A stretch of DNA of 64,000 nucleotides from Mycobacterium persicum (GTDB lineage Bacteria > Actinomycetota > Actinomycetes > Mycobacteriales > Mycobacteriaceae). Positions 54,656 through 63,068 of this stretch are shown here, piece by piece. Both the position numbers and the translations under genes were made by a program. The notes under the pieces were generated by a model. The model was not told the origin of the DNA. It saw only the letters and a program-made list of their open reading frames with translations, and searched no databases. Within the stretch, counting starts at the first letter, position 1, and each line of letters starts with the position of its first letter. The DNA is taken from positions 1 through 64,000 of the forward strand of contig NZ_MVIF01000009.1 in assembly GCF_002086675.1 (NCBI RefSeq). Direction: 5' to 3'.

Positions 54656-55562
54656 TTACCGCAAAAGCAATTGTCGTAGCGAGAATTACCCGCTCATGCA
54701 AACGCCTGCGGCGCGATATCGGGTTGGTTAGCCGGCTCGCGCGGGCCAGCGTGGCGGTGCCCGCCGCGCCGAGCGCCGTCGACGCCATCGCCGGCGGCGC
54801 CCCTGTCAGCGCCAGCAGTCCGCGTAGCAATGCCATCTTCCCGTGACGCCGCACCGCGACATCATCAGCACACATCTCCAATAGGTCCGCGACCATTTCC
54901 GCTGCCGTGCAAAACAGTGTCAATCGCGGCAGGCTCGCAGCAATTGCCCGCAGCACCATGAGCAGGTCATGATGGCGACCGGCCAAGTGAGCGTACTCAT
55001 GCGCCAGCACAGCCGCCAGCTGCGGCTCGTCGAGGCGGTCCAGGGCAGCGGTGGTGACCACCACGACAGGGTCGGGGCGAGCGGTTACGCAATAGGCAGC
55101 GGGATGCGGCGCCGGAACAACTACCAGGTCAGGCCGCCCATACCGGTCACCGCCGCCTCCGATCACCCGAGCAGCAGATGCGTGCAGGAGACTGCGTGAT
55201 CGTTGCCGCAGCCACTGATGTGCGACGCGCCAGCTGACGACGGTGGTGGCCAGCAGGCTGGCAAACAACAGGCCCATGGCCATGGCCGACGCAATTGCGT
55301 GCGGCAATCCCAGCTGGCCGGTGACCCCTAACGCCTTGAAGCACAAAGTTGGTTCCCGGTGGCGCCAGATGCTGTCGAGCACTGCGGCGCAAAGGAACAC
55401 GAGCGCAGCCAACCACGCTGCAATAGCGGCAACCACCGCTGTCAGCCAGGAGGCCACGGCAAGCTGAGGCCGCACACCCGTGCCGGTGACACGTCGTAGC
55501 AGCAGGGGGCCCAGCCACGTCAACATCGACGCATAAAGGAGCAACAAAAGAGCCGCGTTCAC
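54618..55562 (-). CDS. M56-family (BlaR1/MecR1-like) membrane metallopeptidase
   Basis: 314 residues. Several TM helices (LLLLLYASMLTWLGPLLL, LTAVVAAIAAWLAALVFLC, GLLFASLLATTVVSW) flank a cytoplasmic zinc-protease domain with AVLAHEYAHLAGRHHDLL (HExxH), and the Glu in DLLEMCADDVAV as third ligand. It has no penicillin-binding sensor domain. In the BlaR1 model such proteases cleave the BlaI repressor in response to an outside signal. Its ATG overlaps the stop of the BlaI-type gene. Confidence 0.9.
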   Translation of the reverse strand: MNAALLLLLYASMLTWLGPLLLRRVTGTGVRPQLAVASWLTAVVAAIAAWLAALVFLCAAVLDSIWRHREPTLCFKALGVTGQLGLPHAIASAMAMGLLFASLLATTVVSWRVAHQWLRQRSRSLLHASAARVIGGGGDRYGRPDLVVVPAPHPAAYCVTARPDPVVVVTTAALDRLDEPQLAAVLAHEYAHLAGRHHDLLMVLRAIAASLPRLTLFCTAAEMVADLLEMCADDVAVRRHGKMALLRGLLALTGAPPAMASTALGAAGTATLARASRLTNPISRRRRLHERVILATTIAFAVITPLAVGLACHL

Positions 55563-55933
55563 GATTCTTGCCGATCAATGAACCGACGCAGCGCGTCGCG
55601 GACCCGCGCCGATTCATCCTCGTCCATCTGCTTGAGAAAAAACGCCAGCACCAAGTCCGAATCTCCCCCGGTATCGAAGGCATCGCGCATCAATCTCGCC
55701 GAATGTTCCTCGCGGGTCATAGTCGGCCAATAGCGGAAAGCCTTGCCCACCCGTTCCCGCTGCAACCAGCCCTTGCGGTGCAAGTTGTCCATGGTGGACA
55801 TCACCGTGGTGTAGGCGATCTGGCGATCATGCGCCAAGTCGTCAAGAATATCGCGCACGGTGACGACCTCGCCGCGGTTCCACACGCGGTCCATGATCAC
55901 TGCCTCGAGCTCGCCGAAACGCCGAACCTGCAC
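55559..55933 (-). CDS. BlaI/MecI-family repressor
   Basis: 124 residues from GTG 55933 (AGAGAAAG site). Winged-helix repressor: FGELEAVIMDRVWNRGEVVTV, ILDDLAHDRQIAYTTVMSTM (recognition helix) and LHRKGWLQRERVGKAFRYWP (wing). The LVLAFFLKQMD segment is the dimerisation part and contains the region cleaved in BlaI. Longer frames from upstream would cross the palindrome at 55967, so GTG 55933 is preferred. Coupled to the M56 protease gene. Confidence 0.9.
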   Translation of the reverse strand: MQVRRFGELEAVIMDRVWNRGEVVTVRDILDDLAHDRQIAYTTVMSTMDNLHRKGWLQRERVGKAFRYWPTMTREEHSARLMRDAFDTGGDSDLVLAFFLKQMDEDESARVRDALRRFIDRQES

Positions 55934-55966
55934 AGCTTTCTCTCTCGTACCCCTGGAATTGTCGAC

Positions 55967-55982
55967 GGCTACAACAGTAGCC
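55967..55982. promoter_or_regulatory. GGCTAC-N4-GTAGCC palindrome, candidate BlaI operator
   Basis: A 16-bp perfect dyad 34 bp upstream of the BlaI-type gene. It shares its CTAC-N4-GTAG core with the 24-bp palindrome at 53129. Confidence 0.65.
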
Positions 55983-56213
55983 ACATATCTCGCGGCTCGC
56001 TCAGCGTCGCCCCGAAAAGCCCCTGAGCACTGGGCGATTCTCGCGTAACCCGGACCACAATTGATTTCAGCGAGCGCCAAGGCGCCGTGTCGTCGGTCGA
56101 CCGGCACTGCGAAAGCGATTCGGCAACGATTGCCGTCGAACAGTATGCCCGTGAGTTCATATTCGCTACGCTTGACTCGCGACTCTCACGGCATGGAGGT
56201 AGAGCGCCAAGAC

Positions 56214-59200
56214 ATGGCTGAAGACCCGGGGGCTGCCGGCTCGGCACCCGCACAGAGCGGGATCGCCGCGGAGTTGGCCTCCGCCGGATTCGAGGACGCG
56301 CGCCAGGTGGCTCGAGGCGGCGCCGGAGTGGTGTACCGCTGTCGCGAGACGGCGCTGGGACGAAATGTCGCGGTCAAAGTGCTGCCGTCGCATTTCGACG
56401 ACGACAGCAGGGAACGTTTCCTGCGTGAGGGCTACGCGATGGGCGGGCTCTCGGGGCATCCAAACATCGTCAACATCCTGCGGGTCGGCATCACCGAAAG
56501 CGACCGGCCCTACATCGTGATGCCCTACTACGCGGCGGATTCGCTGGCGGTACGGTTGCGCCGGGAGGGGCCGATCCCCTGGCCGGAGGCGTTGGAGATC
56601 GGCGTGAAATTGTGCGGGGCGCTGGAAACCGCGCACCGGGCCGGCACCTTGCACCGCGACATCAAGCCGGCGAATGTCCTGGTCAACGACTACGGCGAGC
56701 CGCAGCTGACCGACTTCGGGATCGCCCACATCGAGGGCGGCTTCGAAACGGCGGTCGGGTTCTTCTCCGGCACAATCGACTACACCGCGCCCGAGGTGAT
56801 GACCGGTAATCCGGCGACGGTCGTCGCCGACGTCTACTCGCTGGGCGCCACACTTTATGCACTGATCGCGGGCAGCGCCGCACACGAACGCAAGAAGGGC
56901 GAAGACCTCGTCGCGCAATACCTGCGGATCAGTTCCACCGGGGTTCCGGACCTGCGTCCGGACGGAATCCCGGATGCGGTGTGCTCGGCGATCGAGAAGG
57001 CGATGTCCATCGACCCGGCCGAACGGCCCGTGTCGGCCGCCGAACTCGGCCGTGAGCTGCAGGCGGCGCAGCGCCGCAACGGCTTGAAGCCCGCGTCGAT
57101 GGCGATCACCAACATGCGTGCGCGCACCACCGATGCCTCAACGGATGTCCCGGAAACGCCTCCAGTATCGCCCGCGATACTGAGCCCGGAAGCTCAGGTG
57201 CCGCTGCGCACGTCTTCGACCGTTCCGCTCAAGGGTCCGCAGCCCGCCGCCAGGGCGGGCGGCGCCGCTGCGCTCCAACCGCCGAGCGCCGCGGGGCAAC
57301 GGCCGTCCTCGTTGCTGCCGTCGCAGTCCGTCGATCACCGGCGGTCACCGGGAACAGACACCGCCTTTGAGCCCGGGCACCTCGGTGACACCCAGGCGCA
57401 GCTACGGGCCTCGTCGAGCAGGGCGGAGTCGCCCCGGCAGCCCGCGGAATGGACCGGCGCCACCCCGCCGATCGAGCCGCCGAAGGGTCCGGGGCAAGAG
57501 GGCCCTGCGGGTCCGGCCGCGCCCGACAGACCCGGCGTAGGGAAGCCCCCCCGGGGACGGGTGGCGTCGTGGTTCGCCGAGCCGGACAGGAAGCGCAACC
57601 GCATCCTGTTGACCGCGGCGGCGGCCGTCGCCGTGGTGCTGTTGGTGGCCGGCGGAGTCTTCCTGGTGGCATCGCACGACAACGGCGCCCACCAGACCGT
57701 CTCTGGTCAACCGGGCACCCAGGCGCCGGTTCAGTGGAAGCCGATCACCAATGCGCGGGTCGCCCGCGATGCGGCGGCGACCACCCAAGTCGACGGCACG
57801 ATCTGGATCTTCGGCGGGGTTCGGGCCGACGGCACCGTCACCGGTCTGCACGAGGGCTACGACCCCGTGATCGACAGCTGGAAGGGCGGCGACGACTTGC
57901 CGGTTCCGGTTCAGCACGCGATGGCGGTGACCTGGCAGGGCAACCCCATCGTCCTGGGCGGCTGGCGCACTGAGGGCTCCAAAAAGGTTGCTACCGACCA
58001 AGTTTGGCGAGTGGTCAATAGCCGCTGGGTGGAGCTGCCGCATCTGTTGCAGCCCCGGGCGGGCGCGGCCGCGGCCGCGGTGGGAGACCGCATCGTCGTC
58101 ACCGGCGGGGTGGACGCCAACGGCGCACTGCTGAACACGACCGAGGTCTTCGACGGCAACTCCTGGACCCTTGGCGCTCCGATACCGACGCCGCGGCAGA
58201 TGCTGGCCGCGGCCTCGGACGGAAAGCTGGTGTACGCCGTGGGCGGAAACGACGCGAAGTCCGACCTGGCGACGGTCGAGGCATACGATCCGGCCGCGAA
58301 AACCTGGACGCCGCTGCCCGAGCTGGCGCAACCACGCAGTGACCTCGGCGTCGCGATCACCGATGGACGCCTGGTGGCGGTCGGCGGGATGTCGGCCGGA
58401 CAGGCCCTCAAGAGCGTGGCTGTGTTTGATCTGATGACCAGAACATGGGCCGGCTTGCCCGATATGGAGACCGCACGGCACGGGATGGCGGTCGACACGG
58501 TCGAGAAGTCGGTGTATGCGATCGGCGGTTCGACCGCCGCAGGCGACGACCAGGCGACCTCGTCGGCCGAAATGCTGAAGCTGCCCGCGCGCAAAATCCA
58601 GCCGGCGGCGCAGTGGCGGACGTTGCCGGACGCACCGACGGCCCGCCTGATGATGGCGTGGGCCGTACTGGACAACAAGATCTGGATCATGGGTGGCGTG
58701 CGGGAAGGCGTTGGGCTCACGACCGTCGAGAGCTACGACCCGCACACCGGATCCTGGCAACCCGGGCCGCCGCTGCCCATCCGGTTGCACCACGCGACGG
58801 CGGCGACCTACCGGGGCGAGGTGGTGGTGCTCGGCGGTGCGAGCGAGAACCTCGCGGATGCCTCCAACAAGGTGTTCGCCTTGCGCGGCAACAGCTGGGT
58901 GGAGTTGCCGAGCCTCAGCCACGCTCGGGCGGCGGCGGCAGCGGCGGTGGTTGGTGACAAGCTCGTCGTCGTCGGCGGGCAAAACGCCAAGCAGCTCGTC
59001 GCGCAGACCGAGGTTTTCGACGGCAGTTCGTGGAAGGATGCGCCCGACCTGCCAACGCCCCGCGAGCATTTGGCTGCGGTGTCAGACGGCACTTACGTGT
59101 ATGCGATCGGCGGGCGATTCCTGTCGGCCGACAAGAACTCCGCTGCCTTTGAACGCTTCGACCCGCAAGCGGGTAAGTGGACCAAGTTGGTGGGCATGCC

Positions 59201-59462
59201 CACCCCGCGCGGAAGTTACGGCGCCGCGTTCATCGACGGGCGAATCGTGGTGGTCGGCGGCGAAGAGCCCACCCGCGTGCTCGGAGTTGTCGAGATGTAT
59301 GACATCGCGGACGGAAAGTGGAGCACGCTACCTGCGCTGCCGACCCCGCGGCACGCCGAGGTGGTCGCGACCGTGGGCAACACCGTGTACTGCATCGGCG
59401 GCGCGGACCGGCCCACCCACGAAGGCCCCATCGCCAACGTCGAGGCCCTCGACTTCATGTAG
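56214..59462 (+). CDS. PknK-like Ser/Thr kinase with extracytoplasmic twelve-kelch domain
   Basis: 1082 residues from ATG 56214; an ATG at 56193 is also in frame. The kinase domain (residues about 30-290) is close to that of PknK: GRNVAVKVLP (Lys), GTLHRDIKPANVLVNDYG (catalytic loop), LTDFGIAH and YTAPEV. A Pro/Ser-rich linker leads to one TM helix (ILLTAAAAVAVVLLVAGGVFLVA, about residue 465). The outer part has twelve kelch motifs, each with a Gly-Gly pair (IWIFGGVRADG to TVYCIGGADRP), enough for two six-bladed propellers. It resembles a PknD-type receptor kinase but with kelch rather than NHL blades. Ligand unknown. Confidence 0.9.
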   Translation: MAEDPGAAGSAPAQSGIAAELASAGFEDARQVARGGAGVVYRCRETALGRNVAVKVLPSHFDDDSRERFLREGYAMGGLSGHPNIVNILRVGITESDRPYIVMPYYAADSLAVRLRREGPIPWPEALEIGVKLCGALETAHRAGTLHRDIKPANVLVNDYGEPQLTDFGIAHIEGGFETAVGFFSGTIDYTAPEVMTGNPATVVADVYSLGATLYALIAGSAAHERKKGEDLVAQYLRISSTGVPDLRPDGIPDAVCSAIEKAMSIDPAERPVSAAELGRELQAAQRRNGLKPASMAITNMRARTTDASTDVPETPPVSPAILSPEAQVPLRTSSTVPLKGPQPAARAGGAAALQPPSAAGQRPSSLLPSQSVDHRRSPGTDTAFEPGHLGDTQAQLRASSSRAESPRQPAEWTGATPPIEPPKGPGQEGPAGPAAPDRPGVGKPPRGRVASWFAEPDRKRNRILLTAAAAVAVVLLVAGGVFLVASHDNGAHQTVSGQPGTQAPVQWKPITNARVARDAAATTQVDGTIWIFGGVRADGTVTGLHEGYDPVIDSWKGGDDLPVPVQHAMAVTWQGNPIVLGGWRTEGSKKVATDQVWRVVNSRWVELPHLLQPRAGAAAAAVGDRIVVTGGVDANGALLNTTEVFDGNSWTLGAPIPTPRQMLAAASDGKLVYAVGGNDAKSDLATVEAYDPAAKTWTPLPELAQPRSDLGVAITDGRLVAVGGMSAGQALKSVAVFDLMTRTWAGLPDMETARHGMAVDTVEKSVYAIGGSTAAGDDQATSSAEMLKLPARKIQPAAQWRTLPDAPTARLMMAWAVLDNKIWIMGGVREGVGLTTVESYDPHTGSWQPGPPLPIRLHHATAATYRGEVVVLGGASENLADASNKVFALRGNSWVELPSLSHARAAAAAAVVGDKLVVVGGQNAKQLVAQTEVFDGSSWKDAPDLPTPREHLAAVSDGTYVYAIGGRFLSADKNSAAFERFDPQAGKWTKLVGMPTPRGSYGAAFIDGRIVVVGGEEPTRVLGVVEMYDIADGKWSTLPALPTPRHAEVVATVGNTVYCIGGADRPTHEGPIANVEALDFM

Positions 59463-59694
59463 CGGCCGTCGCTTCGCGGGCGGTTGTGTGGTGGCGGTTG
59501 CCGGGCCGATGTGATCCGGCCAGCTACCAACGGCTTTCCATGTCGGCTCGGTCACCACGTACAGCATGCGTTCAGGCGACGTCTGTTTCCGGCACGTCGA
59601 TGCCCCGCGACCTCGGTCAAACCTCGTGTGATGGCGGGTGTCTCGGGTTCGGGGGATGACTCACGTGCTCACCGGGACGACTGGCATGGCCGCG
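59463..59694. other. Gene-free spacer after the kinase gene
   Basis: No gene or clear terminator seen between the kinase stop codon and the interspersed element that carries the group II intron. Confidence 0.5.
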
Positions 59695-59778
59695 GCGTCG
59701 AGTGTGCGGTGACGGCTTTGACTGTGGATGTAGGGCGGGGCACGCCCACGATCGGCCGCCCTGACGGCACGCTCGGCG
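59695..59778. repeat. Interspersed palindromic element, 3'-exon side of the intron
   Basis: On the minus strand it begins CGCCGAGCGTGCCGTCAGGG immediately after the intron 3' end and ends GTCACCGCACACTCGACG. It aligns gap-free with 43354 onward. Confidence 0.8.
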
Positions 59779-59817
59779 GTCGGGTGGCCGGAGGGGATTG
59801 CACCCTCCGGCTCCCAC

Positions 59818-59853
59818 AGATCCGGACGTGAACCTCTCGATTCATCCGGCTCT
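59818..59853 (-). ncRNA. Group II intron domain V hairpin
   Basis: AGAGCCGGATGAA and TTCACGTCCGGATCT pair around a GAGA-type loop and contain the AGC catalytic triad near the 5' base. Domain VI follows (59779-59816), with GCCGGAGGG pairing CCCTCCGGC and an unpaired A likely to be the branch point. Confidence 0.85.
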
Positions 59854-59864
59854 TGTCATCTTGA

Positions 59865-61127
59865 TCACCAGACGGCGGGGACGGTGGTGGTCCATTGCCA
59901 GTGCGCGAGGAAACGCGGGTACTGCGTGGTGACCCGCTGCCATGCCTGCTGGAACGCACCGCGGCTCCGATACCGCCGATATTTGTTGCGGACCCAACGC
60001 ATCAGGTAGGCGTTGATGCGCGCCAGGAGAGGATGCAGCGCCGACCGGAAGAAGGCGCCGTAGTAGTTCATCCAGCCCCGCACGATGGGGTTGATCCAGC
60101 GTGCAAGGTCAGCGAAGGATCGCCCGGTGCGATGGTGCAGTCGCCAGGACCGCACCTCCCGGCCGATCTTCGTCAAGGCGTCCCTGCTGATCGCGGGCAA
60201 AAACGACAGGAACGTGTGTCCGTCTTTGGCCCGCATCCCGCGCGGACGGAACGTGAAACCCAGAAACGTGAACGACGTGTGCGCATAGTCACCACGCCGG
60301 TTAGCGTCCTTGCAGTACACGATCCGGGTCTTGTCGGGATGCAGCCGCAACCCGACCTCGCCCATCCTGTCGTGCAGCGCGGCCAACACCTGGTGGGCTT
60401 GGCGCTCGGTGACACAGTGCACCACCGCGTCATCGACGTAGCGTTCAAAGCGGACACTCGGGAACTCCCGGGCCATCCACATGTCAAACGCATAGTGCAG
60501 AAACAGGTTGGCCAGCACGGGCGAGACCGGCGACCCTTGTGGGGTGCCCCGGTCTCGCTGTTGCAGGGTGCCATCAGGCAATGCCACCGGAGCTTGTAGC
60601 CACCGGCGCACATACAGCATCACCCACGGCAGATCGGTGTTGACCGCCACCGCTTTTAGCATCAGGTCCCAAGACACGCTGTCGAAAAACTTTTGGATGT
60701 CCAAATCGATCACCCAGTCGGTTTTCCAACACCGCTGCCGGCATACTCCCACCGCGTCGATCGCTGAGCGGCCCGGCCGATACCCGTAGGAGTCCTCGTG
60801 AAAGAGGGCTTCCGCCACCGACTTCAGCTCCTCGGCCACCACCGTTTGCGCCACCCGATCGGCCACCGTAGGCAGCCCCAGCATCCTGGTCCCCCCGCCA
60901 TGCGGCTTGGGGATTTCCACCGCACGCACCGGAGGCGGAAAGTAGCTACCCGAGGACATCCGATTCCACACCTTGTACAAATTGTTGCCCAGGTCGGCCT
61001 CGAATGCCTCGATGGTTACCCCGTCTATGCCCGGCGCGCCCTTGTTCGCCTTGACCTTCTCAAACGCCTCCTGGACCGCCCACTTCGAAATCTCGAACGG
61101 CTTGCCCGGCGACTTCAACTCGCCCAT
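59865..61127 (-). CDS. ltrA: Group II intron reverse transcriptase/maturase
   Basis: 420 residues from ATG 61127, which has a GGGAGGAG site; an ATG at 61277 would add 50 residues without homology. RT domain blocks: NKGAPGIDGVTIEAFE, YGYRPGRSAIDAVG, DLDIQKFFDSVSWDLML, RGTPQGSPVSPVLANLFLHYA and the catalytic FERYVDDAVVHC. The C-terminal maturase X domain (ARWINPIVRGWMNYYGAFFRS) follows. No HNH endonuclease domain is present, so it is an endonuclease-minus type that must prime DNA synthesis another way. All key RT residues look intact, so the element may be active. Confidence 0.95.
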   Translation of the reverse strand: MGELKSPGKPFEISKWAVQEAFEKVKANKGAPGIDGVTIEAFEADLGNNLYKVWNRMSSGSYFPPPVRAVEIPKPHGGGTRMLGLPTVADRVAQTVVAEELKSVAEALFHEDSYGYRPGRSAIDAVGVCRQRCWKTDWVIDLDIQKFFDSVSWDLMLKAVAVNTDLPWVMLYVRRWLQAPVALPDGTLQQRDRGTPQGSPVSPVLANLFLHYAFDMWMAREFPSVRFERYVDDAVVHCVTERQAHQVLAALHDRMGEVGLRLHPDKTRIVYCKDANRRGDYAHTSFTFLGFTFRPRGMRAKDGHTFLSFLPAISRDALTKIGREVRSWRLHHRTGRSFADLARWINPIVRGWMNYYGAFFRSALHPLLARINAYLMRWVRNKYRRYRSRGAFQQAWQRVTTQYPRFLAHWQWTTTVPAVW

Positions 61128-61718
61128 CCGACTCCTCCCGAACCCCAACGGGTCTCGGTTGATCCAACGAACACAGCCACAGATGACCCGGCCCCTTCGC
61201 TCCACCCCCATTACAAGAGCTTCACCACTACTACGAGCCGGTCCGCCAACCGGACCCGCGACGGTACTCACACCCACGACAAGCGCGGGCTACTCCCTCT
61301 CGCCCACCCGAAAAACCCGGACGGGCAGTGTCGAATCCGGTCTTCTCCCGTTCCATGCAAAAGCCGCAGATCGGGCTCGCGTCGCCTCCATGCCGGACAC
61401 CGCCTGGCCAATCAACGGGCACCCGCCAGACTCATCCCGGGATATGACGGACACCCCGGTTTCGATGTCATCTATGTGCATTTCGACACGTCAACAGCGA
61501 ATCGCTTGCGCTCGCCTTCCCGATCCCCACCTGACACATCGACCTGTGCCTTTTCCACATCGCTCACCACAATCACGTCACCGCTCCTGCAGCATGTGGC
61601 GGTTTGAAGCCACCCCCCGCAGGGCGACTCCGAAGGGCCAACAATCCTTCATCTCCTGCACAGCACCGCTTCGGAAAGCTCTACCTACATCGAACTCCCT
61701 TCCACGCTCGGGACACAC

Positions 61719-61771
61719 CCATCAGTGCACACTCGAGACCGTCTGAGCACACTCGAAACCGTCAGCGTCAA
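61719..61771. repeat. Interspersed element, 5'-exon side of the intron
   Basis: On the minus strand two degenerate units, TTCGAGTGTGCTCAGACGG and TCTCGAGTGTGCACTGATGG, end exactly at the intron 5' border. These resemble the units at 43321-43353. From here to 61968 nothing else is recognised. Confidence 0.7.
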
Positions 61772-61968
61772 GCCCGACCACACATCCGGCGCACCAGCCG
61801 CGGAGCCCCCCGAACGCTTAGCGACAAATCCGTTGCACGCCTGCTTTTGCCGCTACAAAGTGGGCAAACCGGGAACCGGCCCAGCCCGAGGCCTATGTGA
61901 ACGATGCGACTACGGCACGCAGTGGCTCCGCGGAGCGCGTCGGCTAGATCAGCACCGCCCTAAGGCCG

Positions 61969-62598
61969 TCAATACCGCGCATACCGGGTCGCAAACACCT
62001 TCGCTTCGGCTGCGGCGGTCTCTTCCGGTGTCGCGACCCTCATGGCTTTGGTCACGAATTCCACCAGGGCGGGACGACTTTCCGGGTCCTGAAGGGGCGT
62101 TTCGGCCAAGGTGTCGAGCAGCAGCGTGTATTGGGCGGACCGGGCCCGTTGCCGCGCGAGGTGCGCGATGACCAAGATCTCGTCGGCGAGTTCTTGCTCC
62201 CGCATGCTTGTCGCCCCCGCGGACAGTTCGACCCGATGGATTCTGCCACCCATATCGGTCGACACCAACACGGTCCCTTGCGGATTGGCCACCGACACCA
62301 GGCCGGACTCATGCTCTGCCGTCGTCTCGGCCGAGGGCGCAAGCGCATCTGGATCGATATCGGCGATCTCGGCCTCGACCCGTGTTTCACCGTGAATGCC
62401 GCCGCCGGTGGAAACCCGGCGCTTCGGGCGGCCGTACAAATCCAGGGTGGACAGATCATCGAGGCAGTCATCGGTTGCGGACCAGCTCATCAGATCGTGG
62501 GTATGGCAGCCAGTCGGCTCTTGGCGCCTTGGGCGCCCGTACATATCCAGGGTGGTCAGATCATCGAGGTAGTCGTCGGTGCTGGGCCGCTCCATCAT
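61969..62598 (-). CDS. EspD/EspH-like ESX-1 secretion-associated protein
   Basis: 209 residues from tandem ATGs at 62598. The C-terminal 120 residues match EspD and EspH: VANPQGTVLVSTDMGGRIHRVEL, ELADEILVIAHLARQRARSAQYT and TPEETAAAEAKVFATRY. The N-terminal third holds two copies of an approximately 35-residue unit (TDDYLDDLTTLDMYGRP and TDDCLDDLSTLDLYGRP). EspD stabilises EspA and EspC, and EspH acts as a chaperone for EspE-type substrates, so a chaperone-like role for the two proteins encoded upstream is likely. It follows the EspC-like gene by 72 bp. Confidence 0.85.
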   Translation of the reverse strand: MMERPSTDDYLDDLTTLDMYGRPRRQEPTGCHTHDLMSWSATDDCLDDLSTLDLYGRPKRRVSTGGGIHGETRVEAEIADIDPDALAPSAETTAEHESGLVSVANPQGTVLVSTDMGGRIHRVELSAGATSMREQELADEILVIAHLARQRARSAQYTLLLDTLAETPLQDPESRPALVEFVTKAMRVATPEETAAAEAKVFATRYARY

Positions 62599-62670
62599 CG
62601 GGTCCTTTCGGATTGCTAGTGGCGAGGTCGACAACATCGTTGACAACTGCCGCAAGGGAATTGAACGTGC

Positions 62671-62988
62671 TCAGCTGGAAAACTTGATCCTCTCGACAAC
62701 CTTCGCCAAGACATCGTCGGCTTCGCTATAGGCCTTGGCTGCGATACGCAGATTCGAGGCAACCTCACCGGCAAGTGTGTACAGGCTGGTGCCCACAGAG
62801 TTGCGGATGGTCACCAGCGCTGTCAGTGTGGTATTGAACTTCGACGTATACGAACCGTGGGTTGTCTCAACATCTTCGCCGATGCCTGCGACCGCTTCCG
62901 TCGCGGACTGGACATATGTTGCCGCTTGGTCTTGCGCGGTTGCGAGCACGCCAAGAAATTCCGGGTTGACGGCTAACGAATCGGACAC
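62671..62988 (-). CDS. EspC/EspF-like ESX-1 substrate
   Basis: 105 residues from GTG 62988 (GAGGAGAA site). DUF2580 protein: LAVNPEFLGVLATAQDQAA at the N-terminus, THGSYTSKFNTTLTALVTIRNSVGTSL in the middle and LRIAAKAYSEADDVLAKVVERI, whose YxxxD (YSEAD) is the type VII secretion motif. Overall similar to both EspC and EspF, the partners of EspA and EspE. Its partner is probably the gene at 63069-64000. Confidence 0.88.
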   Translation of the reverse strand: MSDSLAVNPEFLGVLATAQDQAATYVQSATEAVAGIGEDVETTHGSYTSKFNTTLTALVTIRNSVGTSLYTLAGEVASNLRIAAKAYSEADDVLAKVVERIKFSS

Positions 62989-63068
62989 GGCGAATTCTCC
63001 TCACGCTGAATAGTGATGCTTCCGAGTGCTTTCCGGCATCCGAGCCTGATGTTCGACGGCCGATCGCA

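Larger units (their letters stand above)
59779..61718 (-). mobile_element. Group II intron, about 1940 bp
   Basis: The intron reads leftward. The 5' end is GTGTGTCCCG at 61718, matching the GUGYG start; the 3' end is CCACCCGAC at 59779, matching the AY end. It encodes a reverse transcriptase/maturase and has recognisable domains V and VI. Joining the outer bases gives ACTGATGG/CGCCGAGCG, which corresponds to GCTGGCGG/CGCCGAGTG in the intron-free copy near 43354, so the borders are fixed by an empty site. A possible EBS1 (minus strand of 61445-61450, CCGTCA) can pair with the last six bases of the 5' exon (TGATGG), about 270 nt into the intron. Confidence 0.85.

Noticed and set aside
57402..59069. 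Minus-strand open frame of about 555 codons opposite the kelch region
   Set aside because: Antisense of periodic Gly-rich kelch coding sequence; no family resemblance.
61127..61277. Longer N-terminus of the intron reverse transcriptase
   Set aside because: The extra 50 residues show no RT homology, and the ATG at 61127 has a strong GGGAGGAG site.
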